Notes under the pieces: generated by a model
Database searches by the model: none
What the model was told of the DNA's origin: nothing
Seen by the model: only the letters and a program-made list of their open reading frames with translations
Part shown: positions 31,911 to 41,349 of the stretch, in pieces
Layout of the letters: each line of letters starts with the position of its first letter
How positions within the stretch are numbered: position 1 is the stretch's first letter
From: Neisseria dentiae
Lineage (GTDB): Bacteria > Pseudomonadota > Gammaproteobacteria > Burkholderiales > Neisseriaceae
Length of the DNA stretch: 64,000 nt
Assembly: GCF_024580525.1 (NCBI RefSeq)
Contig: NZ_JANIKQ010000001.1
Location: forward strand, 186,001-250,000
Reading direction: 5' to 3'
Position numbers and translations under genes: made by a program

Positions 31911-32744
31911 TTAAGTGCCAAACTCTTTCTCAACCGCTTGACGCACTTTCTCGGCAGAGGCTTCGATGTCGGTTTGCGCCACTTCGGCGCGGGGCAAAGC
32001 TTCCGTTGCAGTAACTTCCGCTTGCGCACGATAGTCCGCAATGTCGGCCGCAACCGTTGCTGCTGCGGCGGGCTGCGTTTCAACCGCTTCCGGTGCGGTT
32101 AACGGCAGGCGCGCCAAAATGGTTTCGGTGGCGCTGACTTTGTCGCCGATGGCCACCTGCGCCTGCGCGTCGGTCGGCAGATAAACATCGACGCGCGAAC
32201 CGAAGCGGATAAAGCCGTAACGCTCGCCGCGGCGCAACGTGTCGCCCGTCTGCGTGTAGCACAGAATCCGCCGCGCCACCAGGCCCGCCACCTGCACGAA
32301 GGTTACTTCGCGGCCGCTGCGGGTGGTGGCCAAAACGGCGTTGCGCTCGTTTTCGGTGCTGGCTTTGTCCAAATCGGCGTTGACAAACTTGCCCGGCGTG
32401 TATTCCACCGCCGTTACCGTGCCGTCGATGGGCGAGCGTTGCGAGTGCACGTTAAACACGTTCATAAACACGCTGATTTTCAGCGACTCCACTTGGCGGT
32501 AAGGATCGGGCGCGCGCTCCACCACCACGATGCGGCCGTCGACCGGGCTTAACACCGCATCCGCATCCTGCGGCGCCGTCCGCGCCGGATCGCGGAAAAA
32601 CTGCAATGCAAACACGGTAAACAGCCAGAAAGGCAGCGACCACCAACCTGCCCACAAAGTTATCAAAACACTGGCAATCAGGCCGCCGCCGATAAACGGC
32701 CAGCCTTCGCGGGCGATAATCGGGTGCGGGTAAAAACGGGACAT
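31911..32744 (-). CDS. psd: Phosphatidylserine decarboxylase proenzyme
   Basis: A 277-residue protein starting [21 protein letters not shown] membrane segment at 20-50 is followed by [20 protein letters not shown] and [16 protein letters not shown]. The self-cleavage site is Gly-Ser in [13 protein letters not shown] (about residue 182), where Ser becomes the pyruvoyl cofactor. It makes phosphatidylethanolamine, the main neisserial phospholipid. A roughly 75-residue Ala/Glu-rich C-terminal extension ([16 protein letters not shown] onward) goes beyond the usual short enzyme. Confidence 0.93.
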   Translation of the reverse strand: MSRFYPHPIIAREGWPFIGGGLIASVLITLWAGWWSLPFWLFTVFALQFFRDPARTAPQDADAVLSPVDGRIVVVERAPDPYRQVESLKISVFMNVFNVHSQRSPIDGTVTAVEYTPGKFVNADLDKASTENERNAVLATTRSGREVTFVQVAGLVARRILCYTQTGDTLRRGERYGFIRFGSRVDVYLPTDAQAQVAIGDKVSATETILARLPLTAPEAVETQPAAAATVAADIADYRAQAEVTATEALPRAEVAQTDIEASAEKVRQAVEKEFGT

Positions 32745-32858
32745 AGCGCTTCCTTCTGTATTATCTGTCTGTAAAGGGTTTCGGATTATAGCCGATAACG
32801 GTATATAAAGGGAAAAGGCCGTCTGAAAACAAAAACGGCAACTGCTTCTCGGCTATAA

Positions 32859-32964
32859 TATAGTGGCTTAAATTTAAAATAGGACAAGGCGCCGAGCCGC
32901 AGACAGTACAGGTAGTACGGCAAGGCGAGGCAACGCTGTACTATTTTAAATTTAAGCCACTATA
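32859..32964. mobile_element. Correia repeat-type element (CREE-like), 106 bp
   Basis: Perfect 23-bp inverted ends begin TATAGTGGCTTAAATTTAAA (32859-32881 and 32942-32964). The interior, with GCCGCAGACAGTACA and GTAGTACGGCAAGGCGAGG, is the Correia element body. The length agrees with the short class. The usual end is TATAGTGGATTAAATTTAAA, so this copy differs by one base in both arms. It sits 34 bp upstream of the rluF start and may supply a promoter or an RNase III site. Confidence 0.88.
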
Positions 32965-32997
32965 AAATAACTATTTTTACCGAACAGGCCGTCTGAA

Positions 32998-33741
32998 ATG
33001 CCCCACTCCCCGCAAGAACCCCTACGCCTTTCCAAACGCATGGCCGAACTCGGCCTCTGCTCGCGCCGCGAAGCCGACAGCTATATCGAGCAGGGCTGGG
33101 TGAAAGTGAACGGAAAAACCGCCGTGCTCGGCCAAAAAGTTACCCCCGCCGACCGCATCGACCTCAACAAACAGGCACATGAAAAACAGGCGCAGCGGGT
33201 AACGATACTGCTCAACAAACCCGTGGGCTATGTGAGCGCGCAGGCCGAAAAAGGCTACAAATCCGCCGCTGAGCTGATCACCCCCGAAAACCGCTGGGAA
33301 GGCGACGACAGCCGCATCGAATTCAGCGAAAAACACAAATTCGGCCTCGCCCCCGCCGGCCGTTTGGACATCGACTCGGTCGGCCTGTTGGTGCTCACAC
33401 AAGACGGCCGCATCGCCAAACAGCTTATCGGCGAAAACAGCGGCAGCGAAAAAGAATACCTCGTGCGCGTGCGCGGTAAGTTGGATGAAGAAGGCTTAAG
33501 GCTGCTCAACCACGGCTTAAGCCTGGACGGCGAAAAACTCAAACCCGCCAAGGTGGAATGGCAAAACGAAGACCAGCTGCGTTTTGTGTTAAAGCAGGGC
33601 AAAAAACGCCAAATCCGCCGCATGTGCGAACTGGTCGGCCTGCGCGTAACCGGCCTCAAGCGCATCCGCATGGGCAAAGTGAAACTGGGCAGACTGCCGC
33701 CGGGCAAATGGCGCTATCTGCGGCACGACGAAACCTTTTAA
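32998..33741 (+). CDS. rluF: 23S rRNA pseudouridine synthase RluF-like
   Basis: A 247-residue protein starting [20 protein letters not shown]. Residues 10-70 are an S4 RNA-binding domain ([20 protein letters not shown]). The RsuA/RluF catalytic motif is [18 protein letters not shown], with Asp in [23 protein letters not shown] follows. It should modify 23S rRNA near position 2604; distinguishing RluF from RluE rests on the S4 domain and length. A DUS (GCCGTCTGAA then ATG) sits directly before the start. Confidence 0.85.
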   Translation: MPHSPQEPLRLSKRMAELGLCSRREADSYIEQGWVKVNGKTAVLGQKVTPADRIDLNKQAHEKQAQRVTILLNKPVGYVSAQAEKGYKSAAELITPENRWEGDDSRIEFSEKHKFGLAPAGRLDIDSVGLLVLTQDGRIAKQLIGENSGSEKEYLVRVRGKLDEEGLRLLNHGLSLDGEKLKPAKVEWQNEDQLRFVLKQGKKRQIRRMCELVGLRVTGLKRIRMGKVKLGRLPPGKWRYLRHDETF

Positions 33742-33903
33742 ACGCTATCCAAAAACATAAACCGGCTGTTTCACGCCGGCCAGAGGCCGTCTGAAAAACC
33801 ACCCGTTAAAGCTTGGTGTATTCAAACAATATAAAGTACAATTACACAGCTTTACACCGTTACACCCTATTTCTAAAACATTTACACCGAAAAGGAACGT
33901 TTT

Positions 33904-34425
33904 ATGGCTAAACATCTTTCCGCCCTGTTTCTGGCCTGCTCCGCAGCTTTGGCACTTTCAGCCTGCTCCAGCAGCGGCACTTCGCAACAGGCTTCCGCCG
34001 AACCGAAACAAACCAAAGCCGAAAAAGCCGCAGCGGGCAGCAACTGCCGCAGCATCGGCGAAGGCCGTAAAATCAACAACAAAGGCAAAAACGACGGTTA
34101 TATGTGCTCGGCTTCCGCCGCATTGAATTCCGCCGAAGCCAAAGAAGTGTTGGATGCCAATATTTCCGTGTCTTACGGCAATCCCGGCGGCAAAACGCTG
34201 GTATCCCGCCAAGTGGCCAACGCCGTAGGCAAAACCCCTGAAGAAACCTGCCAACGCGCGTTTTTGAACACGGTGAAACGCTTCCAATCCACCGCTGCCC
34301 GCGAAGGTAAACGGGCTGTGCGCGTTACCAGCTACTTCGACAAACAAACCGTCGGCGGCAACCAATACGAATGCCACATCGGCACTTGGAACAGCCGCGT
34401 GGTGCTGAAAGGCAGCATCCACTAA
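33904..34425 (+). CDS. Putative outer membrane lipoprotein
   Basis: A 173-residue protein starting MAKHLSALFLACSAALALSA. Lipobox LSAC with Cys21. A polar linker (SSSGTSQQASAEPKQTKAEK) is followed by a compact domain with Cys near 49, 67, 120 and 159 (SNCRSIGEG, GYMCSASAAL, EETCQRAFL, YECHIGTWNSRVVLKG). I recognise no named family. The long polar linker suggests an outer-membrane-anchored periplasmic or surface domain. AAAGGAACG precedes the ATG. Confidence 0.75.
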   Translation: MAKHLSALFLACSAALALSACSSSGTSQQASAEPKQTKAEKAAAGSNCRSIGEGRKINNKGKNDGYMCSASAALNSAEAKEVLDANISVSYGNPGGKTLVSRQVANAVGKTPEETCQRAFLNTVKRFQSTAAREGKRAVRVTSYFDKQTVGGNQYECHIGTWNSRVVLKGSIH

Positions 34426-34444
34426 CCGCTGTTTCGGTTGGCAA

Positions 34445-34481
34445 CAAGGCCGTCTGAAAAAAATCTTTTCAGACGGCCTTG
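34445..34481 (+). terminator. Inverted-DUS terminator
   Basis: CAAGGCCGTCTGAAAA and its complement lie five bases apart (16-bp stem) after the lipoprotein gene. A further palindrome (CATACCCGG/CCGGGTATG) lies at 34499-34522. Confidence 0.75.
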
Positions 34482-34608
34482 TCTTATTCAAACAGCAACA
34501 TACCCGGGTAAGTCCGGGTATGGAAAAACAACCGCCGTTTTGCTTCACGGCCCATCCGGCGGTTTGCGTATATTGCCCGACGCTTTCACATCCGGCAAAC
34601 CCGGCCGT

Positions 34609-35553
34609 TTATTCTTCGGTGAGCGTGCCCTTGGTGGAAGGCATCTGCCCGGCCATGCGCGGGTCGAACTCTACCGCTGCGCGCAGGGCGCGGCCGAAGG
34701 CTTTGAACACGGTTTCGGCTTGGTGGTGGGCATTTTTGCCGCTTAAATTGTCGATATGCAGCGTCATCATGCTGTGGTTGACCAAGCCGGTGAAAAACTC
34801 GCTGAACAAATCCACATCAAACCGGCCAATCAGGGCACGGGTGAATTCGATGTTGTAAACCAAGCCGGGGCGGCCGGACAAATCGATTACCACGCGGCTT
34901 AAGGCTTCGTCGAGCGGCACATAGGCATGGCCGTAGCGGCGGATGCCCGCTTTGTTGCCCAATGCCTGTTTCAATGCCTGGCCGAAGGTGATGCCGATGT
35001 CTTCAACGGTGTGGTGGTCGTCGATATGCAGGTCGCCCTTGCAGGTGATGTCGATGTCGATCAGGCTGTGGCGGGCGATTTGGTCAAGCATATGCTCCAA
35101 GAAAGGCACGCCGGTATCGAAACGGCTTTTGCCCGTGCCGTCGAGATTGATGGCCACGGTAATCTGGGTTTCGCAAGTGTTGCGGCTGACCACGGCCACA
35201 CGGCCTTCGGCATGGCTGAAATCGAGCGCGGGCGCAGGCGCGGAGAATGCCGCCTGTTCGGCTGCCGCTGCACGGGCGGCGGCGGCTTCTTTGCGGCGTT
35301 GCTCTTCTTCGGGATCGTGCTCGCGGTTCATCCAGCCTTTGCGCTTGCCCATGCCGGCTTCGAGTTTCGCCAACAGCGAGGGGCGGATGCCGCGGCCGTT
35401 TTCGTCTTCGATTTGCTGCTCCAAGCGGCGCTTGATTTGCGAGAGCGAGGCGGAATTATCGTAGCCGCAGCGGCGTGCCAATTCGGCCATGGAACCGGCT
35501 TCTTTAACCAGCAGTTGCAGGTTGTGCAGGTGGAGTTGGGTTTTGTTCATCAT
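34609..35553 (-). CDS. hisB: Imidazoleglycerol-phosphate dehydratase with N-terminal HTH-like extension
   Basis: A 314-residue protein starting [20 protein letters not shown]. Residues 1-75 resemble a helix-turn-helix ([23 protein letters not shown]). A coiled Ala/Glu linker follows to about 110. Residues 118-314 are the HisB dehydratase with both metal-binding HHxxE-type motifs ([19 protein letters not shown]). It converts imidazole glycerol phosphate to imidazole acetol phosphate. A similar N-terminal extension occurs in other Neisseria HisB proteins as I recall, so it is a genus feature. It is followed upstream by hisC. Confidence 0.93.
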   Translation of the reverse strand: MMNKTQLHLHNLQLLVKEAGSMAELARRCGYDNSASLSQIKRRLEQQIEDENGRGIRPSLLAKLEAGMGKRKGWMNREHDPEEEQRRKEAAAARAAAAEQAAFSAPAPALDFSHAEGRVAVVSRNTCETQITVAINLDGTGKSRFDTGVPFLEHMLDQIARHSLIDIDITCKGDLHIDDHHTVEDIGITFGQALKQALGNKAGIRRYGHAYVPLDEALSRVVIDLSGRPGLVYNIEFTRALIGRFDVDLFSEFFTGLVNHSMMTLHIDNLSGKNAHHQAETVFKAFGRALRAAVEFDPRMAGQMPSTKGTLTEE

Positions 35554-35650
35554 TCAAACCTTCTATTCAAACAATATTTATTTAATGAAATCGGGTTAAC
35601 ACGTTAACGCCGAACCGGTATGCCGTCTGAAAACATTATCAAACGGCTTT

Positions 35651-36730
35651 TTAAACATATAAATCACGGATAACGTTTAAAACCGCATCGTTCTGCTGCG
35701 GCGAGCCTACGGTCAGGCGCAGGCATTGGGCCAGCAGCGGATGTGAACCGTGCAGTTTTTTCACCAGGATTTTATTTTGCTTTAAGGTTTCGTGCGCTCC
35801 GTCGGCATCGGGCACGCGCACGGTAACGAAATTGGTTTCGCTTGGAAAGGCTTTCAGACGGCCTATGGCAGACAGCCCTTGAAACAGGCGTTCGCGCTCG
35901 GCTTTCAGGGCGGCGGTGGTGCGTTCGATTTTGTCCGCATGTTGCAGGGCGAATTTCGCCGTTGCCAAACACAATTGGTTCATATTGTAGGGCGGCACGA
36001 TTTTCGCCAATTCGCGCATAACCGCCGCACAACCGCAGGCATAGCCCACTCTCAGGCCGGCAAAGCCGATTTTGCTGATGGTACGCATCACCACCAGATT
36101 TTCAATGCTGCCCGCCTGCGGCAGAAAGCTGTCGCCGCTGAACGCGCCGTAAGCTTCGTCCACCACCACCAAGCCCTTGGCGGCGCGGATAACGGCTTCC
36201 ACTTCTTCGCGCTTAAAACCTGTGCCGGTGGGGTTGTTCGGATAGGCGATAAAAACCAGCGCGGGGTTATGCGTTTCAACGGCATCCAGCACCGCCGGCA
36301 GATTCAGCGTGAAATCTTCGTTCAACGGCACGCCGATATAATCCATGCCGAACAAAGCGGCATTGTGTTTATACATCACGAAGCTCGGCTCCAATGCCAG
36401 CATAGCCGCACCGGGCTTGGCCAGCAGCATGGTAATCAGTTGGATCAGTTCGTCGGAGCCGTTACCCAACGCAATTTCGGCCGCCTGCGGAATACCGAAC
36501 GCTTCGCGCAAAACCGCCTGAAGGCCGCTGGTTGCGGGGTTGGGATAAAGATGTATCGGCGCTTTTTTCAGCAAACATAACCATTCGTTTAATAATGCTT
36601 CATCGTCTGCAAACGGATGGTAAGGGCTTTCCATTGCATCGAGTTTGATAAAGCCTTCAGGCAAATCGGCCACCTGGTAGGCGGTTAAGGCTTTAATATC
36701 GGAACGGATCAAATCGGAAACGGCAGTCAT
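35651..36730 (-). CDS. hisC: Histidinol-phosphate aminotransferase
   Basis: A 359-residue protein starting MTAVSDLIRSDIKALTAYQV. PLP-dependent class I/II fold: LGNGSDELIQLI, AYPNNPTGTGF, VVDEAYGAFSG and the PLP lysine in RTISKIGFAGLRVGY. It makes histidinol phosphate. It precedes hisB on the same strand with a 97-bp gap containing a partial DUS, so the two probably form one unit. Confidence 0.94.
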   Translation of the reverse strand: MTAVSDLIRSDIKALTAYQVADLPEGFIKLDAMESPYHPFADDEALLNEWLCLLKKAPIHLYPNPATSGLQAVLREAFGIPQAAEIALGNGSDELIQLITMLLAKPGAAMLALEPSFVMYKHNAALFGMDYIGVPLNEDFTLNLPAVLDAVETHNPALVFIAYPNNPTGTGFKREEVEAVIRAAKGLVVVDEAYGAFSGDSFLPQAGSIENLVVMRTISKIGFAGLRVGYACGCAAVMRELAKIVPPYNMNQLCLATAKFALQHADKIERTTAALKAERERLFQGLSAIGRLKAFPSETNFVTVRVPDADGAHETLKQNKILVKKLHGSHPLLAQCLRLTVGSPQQNDAVLNVIRDLYV

Positions 36731-36918
36731 ATCGTGGCTTCTGTGTAAGCCGGTGCGCAGCTTTAGAAATATGCGCCCGGCAGATGTTCAGGTTTTCTGC
36801 ATAAATTTTTGCTAAATATAACATGTTTTATTTACCAACAGTTAATGTTTTGCTTTAATTTTTTACAGGTTTATTTAAAGAAATCTGTAGATGAGGCTGA
36901 TAACAGCCAAAACATTAA

Positions 36919-36952
36919 CAGGCCGTCTGAAAAAATCTTTTCAGACGGCCTG
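36919..36952 (-). terminator. Inverted-DUS terminator of lldD
   Basis: CAGGCCGTCTGAAAA and TTTTCAGACGGCCTG, four bases apart (15-bp stem), just after the lldD stop. Confidence 0.75.
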
Positions 36953-36966
36953 TTCGGCAACTTCAC

Positions 36967-38136
36967 TCAATCCGCTTCGGGATAAGTGCCTTTTACCAGA
37001 ATATCTTTGTTTACATGATGAATATCGCGGTGGCCGGTAAATGCCATCGAAATATCCATTTCTTTGTATAGAATCTCCAGCGCGCGGGTTACGCCCTCTT
37101 CGCCGTATGCGCCCAAGCCGTAGAGAAAGGCCCGCCCTATCATGGTGCCGCGCGCGCCGAGCGCCCACGCTTTGAGGATATCCTGCCCGCTGCGGATGCC
37201 GCTGTCGAGCCACACTTCGATATTGCTGCCCACCGCGCCCACAATATCGGGCAGGGCTTTGATGGTGGAAACGGTGTCGTCGAGCTGGCGGCCGCCGTGG
37301 TTGGAAACCACGATGGCGTCCGCCCCGCTCTTCACGGCCAGCTCGGCATCTTCCGGCTCCATAATGCCTTTGATAATCAGCTTGCCGCCCCACAAATCCT
37401 TGATGCGTGCAACGTCATCCCAGCTTAAGCGCGGGTCGAACTGTTCGGAAGTCCACGAAGAAAGCGACGACAAATCGCCCACGTTTTTGGCATGGCCGAC
37501 GATATTGCGGAACGTGCGCCGCTCGGTGTTGAGCATTTTCAGGCACCACTCGGGCTTGGTGGCCAGATTGATTAAGTTGGCGAGCGTGGGTTTCGGCGGC
37601 GCCGAAAGGCCGTTTTTGATGTCTTTGTGGCGCTGGCCGAGCACCTGCAAATCGGCGGTAAGAATCAGCGCCGAACAGTTCGCCGCCTGCGCGCGCTTAA
37701 TCAGGTTTTCCATAAACTCGCGGTCGCGCATCACATAAAGCTGAAACCAAAACGGCGCACTGGTGTTTTCGGCCACATCCTCAATCGAACAAATCGACAT
37801 GGTGGAAAGCGAAAACGGTATGCCGAATTTTTCGGCGGCGCGGGCGGCCAGAATTTCGCCGTCGGCGTGCTGCATACCGGTAAAGCCCGTCGGCGCGATG
37901 GCCACCGGCATTTTCACATCCTGCCCGATCATCTTGGTGGCCAGGCTGCGGCCTTCCATATCCACCAACACGCGCTGGCGGAACTTTATGTTTTTGAAAT
38001 CCGAAGTGTTTTCGCGGTAAGTGGTTTCCGACCACGAACCCGAATCGGCATAGTCGTAAAACATTTTCGGCACCTTGCGCTTGGCAACGCGGCGCAGGTC
38101 TTCGATGCAGGTCATCTTGCTCAAATCACGTTTCAT
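36967..38136 (-). CDS. lldD: FMN-dependent L-lactate dehydrogenase
   Basis: A 389-residue protein starting MKRDLSKMTCIEDLRRVAKR; AAGGTGGAG lies seven bases before the ATG at 38136. Alpha-hydroxy-acid oxidase fold: MFYDYADSGSWSE, PVAIAPTGFTGMQH, the catalytic His and Arg in VVSNHGGRQLDD, and DSGIRSGQDILKAWALGA. It oxidises L-lactate to pyruvate at the inner membrane and feeds the respiratory chain; lactate is a major carbon source for host-associated Neisseria. The frame is open eight codons upstream, but with a poorer ribosome site. Confidence 0.93.
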   Translation of the reverse strand: MKRDLSKMTCIEDLRRVAKRKVPKMFYDYADSGSWSETTYRENTSDFKNIKFRQRVLVDMEGRSLATKMIGQDVKMPVAIAPTGFTGMQHADGEILAARAAEKFGIPFSLSTMSICSIEDVAENTSAPFWFQLYVMRDREFMENLIKRAQAANCSALILTADLQVLGQRHKDIKNGLSAPPKPTLANLINLATKPEWCLKMLNTERRTFRNIVGHAKNVGDLSSLSSWTSEQFDPRLSWDDVARIKDLWGGKLIIKGIMEPEDAELAVKSGADAIVVSNHGGRQLDDTVSTIKALPDIVGAVGSNIEVWLDSGIRSGQDILKAWALGARGTMIGRAFLYGLGAYGEEGVTRALEILYKEMDISMAFTGHRDIHHVNKDILVKGTYPEAD

Positions 38137-38273
38137 CTTAGTCTCCACCTTAAAAACCATGTTGATTTATTTATACTTTTCAGACGGCCTTAACCCTGCC
38201 GCCATTTGAGAACTTTTATCAATTTACACCAAGCTGCCGGATATATCAAACACCCGGGGCCGTCTGAAAACAT

Positions 38274-38298
38274 ATACTTGACTAAAACACTCAGATAT
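38274..38298 (+). promoter_or_regulatory. IscR type 1 binding site at the iscR promoter
   Basis: The 25-bp site ATACTTGACT, then AAAACACTCAGATAT, fits the type 1 IscR consensus (ATASTTGACT, spacer, AGTCNNGTAT-like) and includes a -35 (TTGACT). [2Fe-2S]-IscR should repress its own operon here. Confidence 0.7.
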
Positions 38299-38342
38299 TA
38301 GACAATCCGCCGGACACAACCACCACAATACCAACAACTGCC

Positions 38343-38792
38343 ATGCGACTCACCACAAAAGGGCGGTTTGCCGTTACCGCCATGATAGATTTGGCGCTCA
38401 ACGCCCAAAACGGCGCCGTGAAGCTCAGCGCCATCAGCGAGCGGCAGCATATTTCCCTTTCCTATTTAGAACAGCTTTTCAGCAAGCTGCGCCGCGCCGA
38501 GCTGGTGGAAAGCCTGCGCGGCCCCGGCGGCGGCTACATTCTGGCCGCCCCCGCAACCGAAATCAACATCGCCCAAATCATCGCCGCCGCCGAAGACTGT
38601 TTGGATGCCACCCAATGCAGCAGCAAGGCCGACTGCCACAAAGGCTCGCCCTGCCTTACCCACGAACTGTGGGAAAACTTAAACAAAACCATCCACAACT
38701 ACCTCAGCAGCGTTACCCTGCAAAGCATTATCGACCGCAAAAACGCCGGTCATGCCCAAATAGTGGACTTCTCCCACACCCACATTCATTAA
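38343..38792 (+). CDS. iscR: Iron-sulfur cluster regulator IscR
   Basis: A 149-residue Rrf2-family protein starting [20 protein letters not shown]. An N-terminal winged helix ([29 protein letters not shown]) is followed by the cluster ligands C-x5-C-x5-C-x2-H in [20 protein letters not shown]. It senses Fe-S supply and controls the isc genes downstream. It is first in the cluster, 29 bp before iscS, with a matching type 1 site upstream. Confidence 0.95.
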   Translation: MRLTTKGRFAVTAMIDLALNAQNGAVKLSAISERQHISLSYLEQLFSKLRRAELVESLRGPGGGYILAAPATEINIAQIIAAAEDCLDATQCSSKADCHKGSPCLTHELWENLNKTIHNYLSSVTLQSIIDRKNAGHAQIVDFSHTHIH

Positions 38793-38821
38793 AAACCCAT
38801 AAATCAAGAAAGAACCCAACC

Positions 38822-40036
38822 ATGACCATCAAAACCCCGATTTACCTCGATTACGCCGCCACCACCCCCGTCGACCCGCGCGTGGCCGCCAAAATGATTC
38901 CTTATTTAACCGAACAGTTCGGCAACCCCGCCTCCAACAGCCACAGCTTCGGCTGGACGGCCGAAGAAGCGGTAGAAAACGCCCGCGCCGAAATCGCCAA
39001 ACTGATTAACGCCGACGCCAAAGAAATCGTGTTCACCAGCGGCGCCACCGAATCCAACAACCTCGCCATCAAAGGCGCGGCGCAGTTCTACAAAAGCAAA
39101 GGCAAACACCTCATCACCGTGAAAACCGAACACAAAGCCGTGCTCGACACCATGCGCGAACTCGAACGCCAGGGCTTTGAAGTAACCTATCTGGGCGTGC
39201 AGGAAAACGGCTTGATTGATTTAAACGAACTCAAAGCCGCCATCCGCGACGACACCATCCTGATTTCCGTGATGTGGGTCAACAACGAAATCGGCGTGAT
39301 CCAAGATATTCCCGCCATCGGCGAAATCTGCCGCGAAAACAAAATCGTCTTCCACGTCGATGCCGCCCAAGCCGCCGGCAAAACCCCGATTGACGTGGAA
39401 GCCGCCAAAGTCGACCTGCTCAGCCTTTCCGCCCACAAAATCTACGGCCCCAAAGGCATCGGCGCCCTGTATGTGCGCCGCAAACCGCGCGTGCGCCTCG
39501 AAGCCCAAATGCACGGCGGCGGCCACGAGCGCGGCTTCCGCTCGGGCACCTTGGCCACCCACCAAATCGTCGGCATGGGCGAAGCCTTCCGCCTTGCCCG
39601 CGAAGAATTGGAGCAAGACCGCTCCCATGCCCTCAAACTGCGCGAACTGTTCCTAAAAGGCATTGAAGGCATCGAAGAAGTGTATATCAACGGTGATTTG
39701 GAACAGCGCGTGCCCACCAACCTCAACGTGAGCTTCAACTTCGTCGAAGGCGAAAGCCTGATTATGGCCGTGAAAGAACTGGCCGTATCCAGCGGCTCCG
39801 CCTGCACTTCCGCCTCGTTGGAACCCAGCTACGTTTTACGCGCTCTCGGCCGCAACGACGAACTCGCCCACTCTTCCCTGCGCATCACCTTCGGCCGCAT
39901 GACCACCGAAGAAGAAGTGAAATTCGCCGCCGAACTGATCAAATCGAAAATCGGCAAACTGCGCGAACTCTCGCCCTTATGGGAGATGTTTAAAGAAGGG
40001 ATTGATTTGAATACCGTAGAATGGGCGGAACATTGA
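38822..40036 (+). CDS. iscS: Cysteine desulfurase IscS
   Basis: A 404-residue protein starting [20 protein letters not shown]. Class V PLP enzyme with [11 protein letters not shown], the PLP lysine in [16 protein letters not shown] and the active-site cysteine in [16 protein letters not shown]. It removes sulfur from cysteine for Fe-S clusters, thiamine and tRNA thiolation. The ATG at 38822 is the family start. It is normally followed directly by iscU; here 1.3 kb of inserted DNA intervenes. Confidence 0.97.
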   Translation: MTIKTPIYLDYAATTPVDPRVAAKMIPYLTEQFGNPASNSHSFGWTAEEAVENARAEIAKLINADAKEIVFTSGATESNNLAIKGAAQFYKSKGKHLITVKTEHKAVLDTMRELERQGFEVTYLGVQENGLIDLNELKAAIRDDTILISVMWVNNEIGVIQDIPAIGEICRENKIVFHVDAAQAAGKTPIDVEAAKVDLLSLSAHKIYGPKGIGALYVRRKPRVRLEAQMHGGGHERGFRSGTLATHQIVGMGEAFRLAREELEQDRSHALKLRELFLKGIEGIEEVYINGDLEQRVPTNLNVSFNFVEGESLIMAVKELAVSSGSACTSASLEPSYVLRALGRNDELAHSSLRITFGRMTTEEEVKFAAELIKSKIGKLRELSPLWEMFKEGIDLNTVEWAEH

Positions 40037-40040
40037 CATA

Positions 40041-40075
40041 AAAAAAGACCAACCAAAGTCGGTCTCTGGTTGGTC
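40041..40075 (-). terminator. Terminator of the small-peptide gene
   Basis: On the minus strand GACCAACC, a 13-base loop, GGTTGGTC and a run of T. The peptide stop codon overlaps the stem. It lies 5 bp from the convergent iscS stop. Confidence 0.8.
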
Positions 40076-40178
40076 ATTTCACAATGACAATGCAAGGTAG
40101 CGCATTTGGTAATTTTTCAACCATCTGAGGTTCCCTAGCAAGCATCATGAATAACACTATTTTTATTAATAGTGCCAT
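40074..40178 (-). CDS. 34-residue hydrophobic peptide, candidate type I-like toxin or small membrane protein
   Basis: The peptide starts MALLIKIVLFMMLAREPQMV and ends LPCIVIVK. Residues 2-13 could span or insert in the membrane. AAGGAG lies seven bases before the ATG. An extended -10 (TGCTATACT) just upstream and an intrinsic terminator at the stop codon make a complete transcript of about 170 nt. I match it to no known family. Its place beside vapBC inside the split isc cluster, and its compact unit, suggest a small toxin-like or stress peptide. The function is inferred only. Confidence 0.6.
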   Translation of the reverse strand: MALLIKIVLFMMLAREPQMVEKLPNALPCIVIVK

Positions 40179-40202
40179 GATTGCTCCTTAAAGAGTCTGC
40201 TA

Positions 40203-40213
40203 TCAGTATAGCA
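40203..40213 (-). promoter_or_regulatory. Extended -10 promoter of the small-peptide gene
   Basis: The minus strand reads TGCTATACTGATA; the TGN extension and TATACT lie about 30 bases before the ATG. No good -35 is visible. Confidence 0.5.
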
Positions 40214-40359
40214 TAGCAAGTAAGCGTAGGTTGAGTTGAAAACCCAACAACCCTTTAAAAGGCCGTCTGAAAAACGCCCTCTAAATGATATATATCTTGA
40301 TAACTACCGCTTAGCTTGTTAGACTTTAAATCCGCAAAAACCTTAAAAAGGAGCGCATC

Positions 40360-40605
40360 ATGCAAACCGCCAAACTGTTTCAAAACGGCCGCAGCCAAGC
40401 CGTGCGGCTGCCTGCGGCGTTCCGCTTTTCGGGCGACGAAGTGTATATCCGCCGCGACGAAGCCACGGGCGACGTGATTTTGTCGCAACGCCCGAGCGAT
40501 TGGCAGAGCTTTATCGCCGCCGCCGCAGAACTGTCCGAACACGACGTCATCGAGCGCGATACCGCCGCACAGCAGCGCGATCCGTTTGCAGACTGGCAGG
40601 AATAA
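40360..40605 (+). CDS. vapB: VapB-type antitoxin (AbrB/MazE fold)
   Basis: An 81-residue protein starting MQTAKLFQNGRSQAVRLPAA; AAAAGGAG precedes the ATG. NGRSQAVRLPAAFRFSGDEVYI is the swapped-hairpin DNA-binding motif of VapB antitoxins. The C-terminal acidic tail (RDPFADWQE) would wrap the PIN-domain toxin. It is two bases upstream of vapC, as is usual. The pair lies between iscS and iscU. Confidence 0.92.
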   Translation: MQTAKLFQNGRSQAVRLPAAFRFSGDEVYIRRDEATGDVILSQRPSDWQSFIAAAAELSEHDVIERDTAAQQRDPFADWQE

Positions 40606-40607
40606 CC

Positions 40608-41006
40608 GTGATTTACCTTTTGGATACCAATATGGTAAGCCATATTCTGCGCCAGCAGCCCAATGTGATGGCAAAGCTGCAAAGCGTACCGATGGCTGAT
40701 CTGCATATCTCGGCGGTTACCCATGCCGAATTGATGTATGGCTTGGCCAAAAAACCCGATGCAGCCAAACTGCACCGCGCCGTGCATGAATTTTTGCTGC
40801 GCGTAGCCGTGCTGCCGTTCGATGAGCAGGCGAGCAGCCGTTACGGAAAATTTAAAGCACAGGCCGAGCAGGCAGGCAAAAGCCTCGCCCCGCTGGATAT
40901 GATGATTGCCGCACACGCATCGGCTGTCGGCGCGGTATTGGTCAGCAATGATGCCGCCTTTCGGCAAATCGCCGGTTTAAATGTAGAAGACTGGACGAAG
41001 CCCTAG
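40608..41006 (+). CDS. vapC: VapC-type PIN-domain ribonuclease toxin
   Basis: A 132-residue protein starting with GTG (MIYLLDTNMVSHILRQQPNV). PIN-domain acidic residues are Asp6 (LLDTN), Glu near 44 (HAELMYG) and Asp near 97-99 (APLDMMIAAHA), with SNDAAF at the end. It should cleave tRNA or rRNA when free of VapB. The stop codon TAG (41004-41006) lies in the CTAG target duplication of the MITE that follows, so the element's insertion kept the reading frame intact. Confidence 0.93.
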   Translation: MIYLLDTNMVSHILRQQPNVMAKLQSVPMADLHISAVTHAELMYGLAKKPDAAKLHRAVHEFLLRVAVLPFDEQASSRYGKFKAQAEQAGKSLAPLDMMIAAHASAVGAVLVSNDAAFRQIAGLNVEDWTKP

Positions 41007-41170
41007 GGTCTGTCGACAATTAACGCAACGGCGGTATTTTTGGTCAAAATCCCCCGTCTGCGGCGTTAAAAATGCTCGCAAGGTGTTCAACCTTGCTGCG
41101 CTTTTTGCCTTGCATACGCGGTTTTTGCCTCAAAAAACTGCTTCGCCGGTCAATTGTCGACAGACCCTAG
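41003..41170. mobile_element. MITE copy 1, CTAG target duplication
   Basis: CTAG flanks both sides (41003-41006 and 41167-41170). Perfect inverted ends (GGTCTGTCGACAATT and complement) enclose a 160-bp element with no coding capacity. A CTAG duplication fits IS5-type transposases. The left CTAG holds the vapC stop codon. The downstream gap to 41349 carries a second repeat, GTAGGTTGGGTTGCAAACCC, and nothing else. Confidence 0.85.
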
Positions 41171-41349
41171 CAAGCGTAGGTTGGGTTGCAAACCCAACAA
41201 ATCCATAAAAAGCTTTTTGCAAATTTGGGTTTAACAATCCAACCTAGCAAATGCTTAACACCCCAACCCCGTCTTGAATTCCTTTCAGACGGCCTTAAAT
41301 GAAGTAAAAGAAACCGACTAACCGATAATCCACACAAGGAACCCACATC

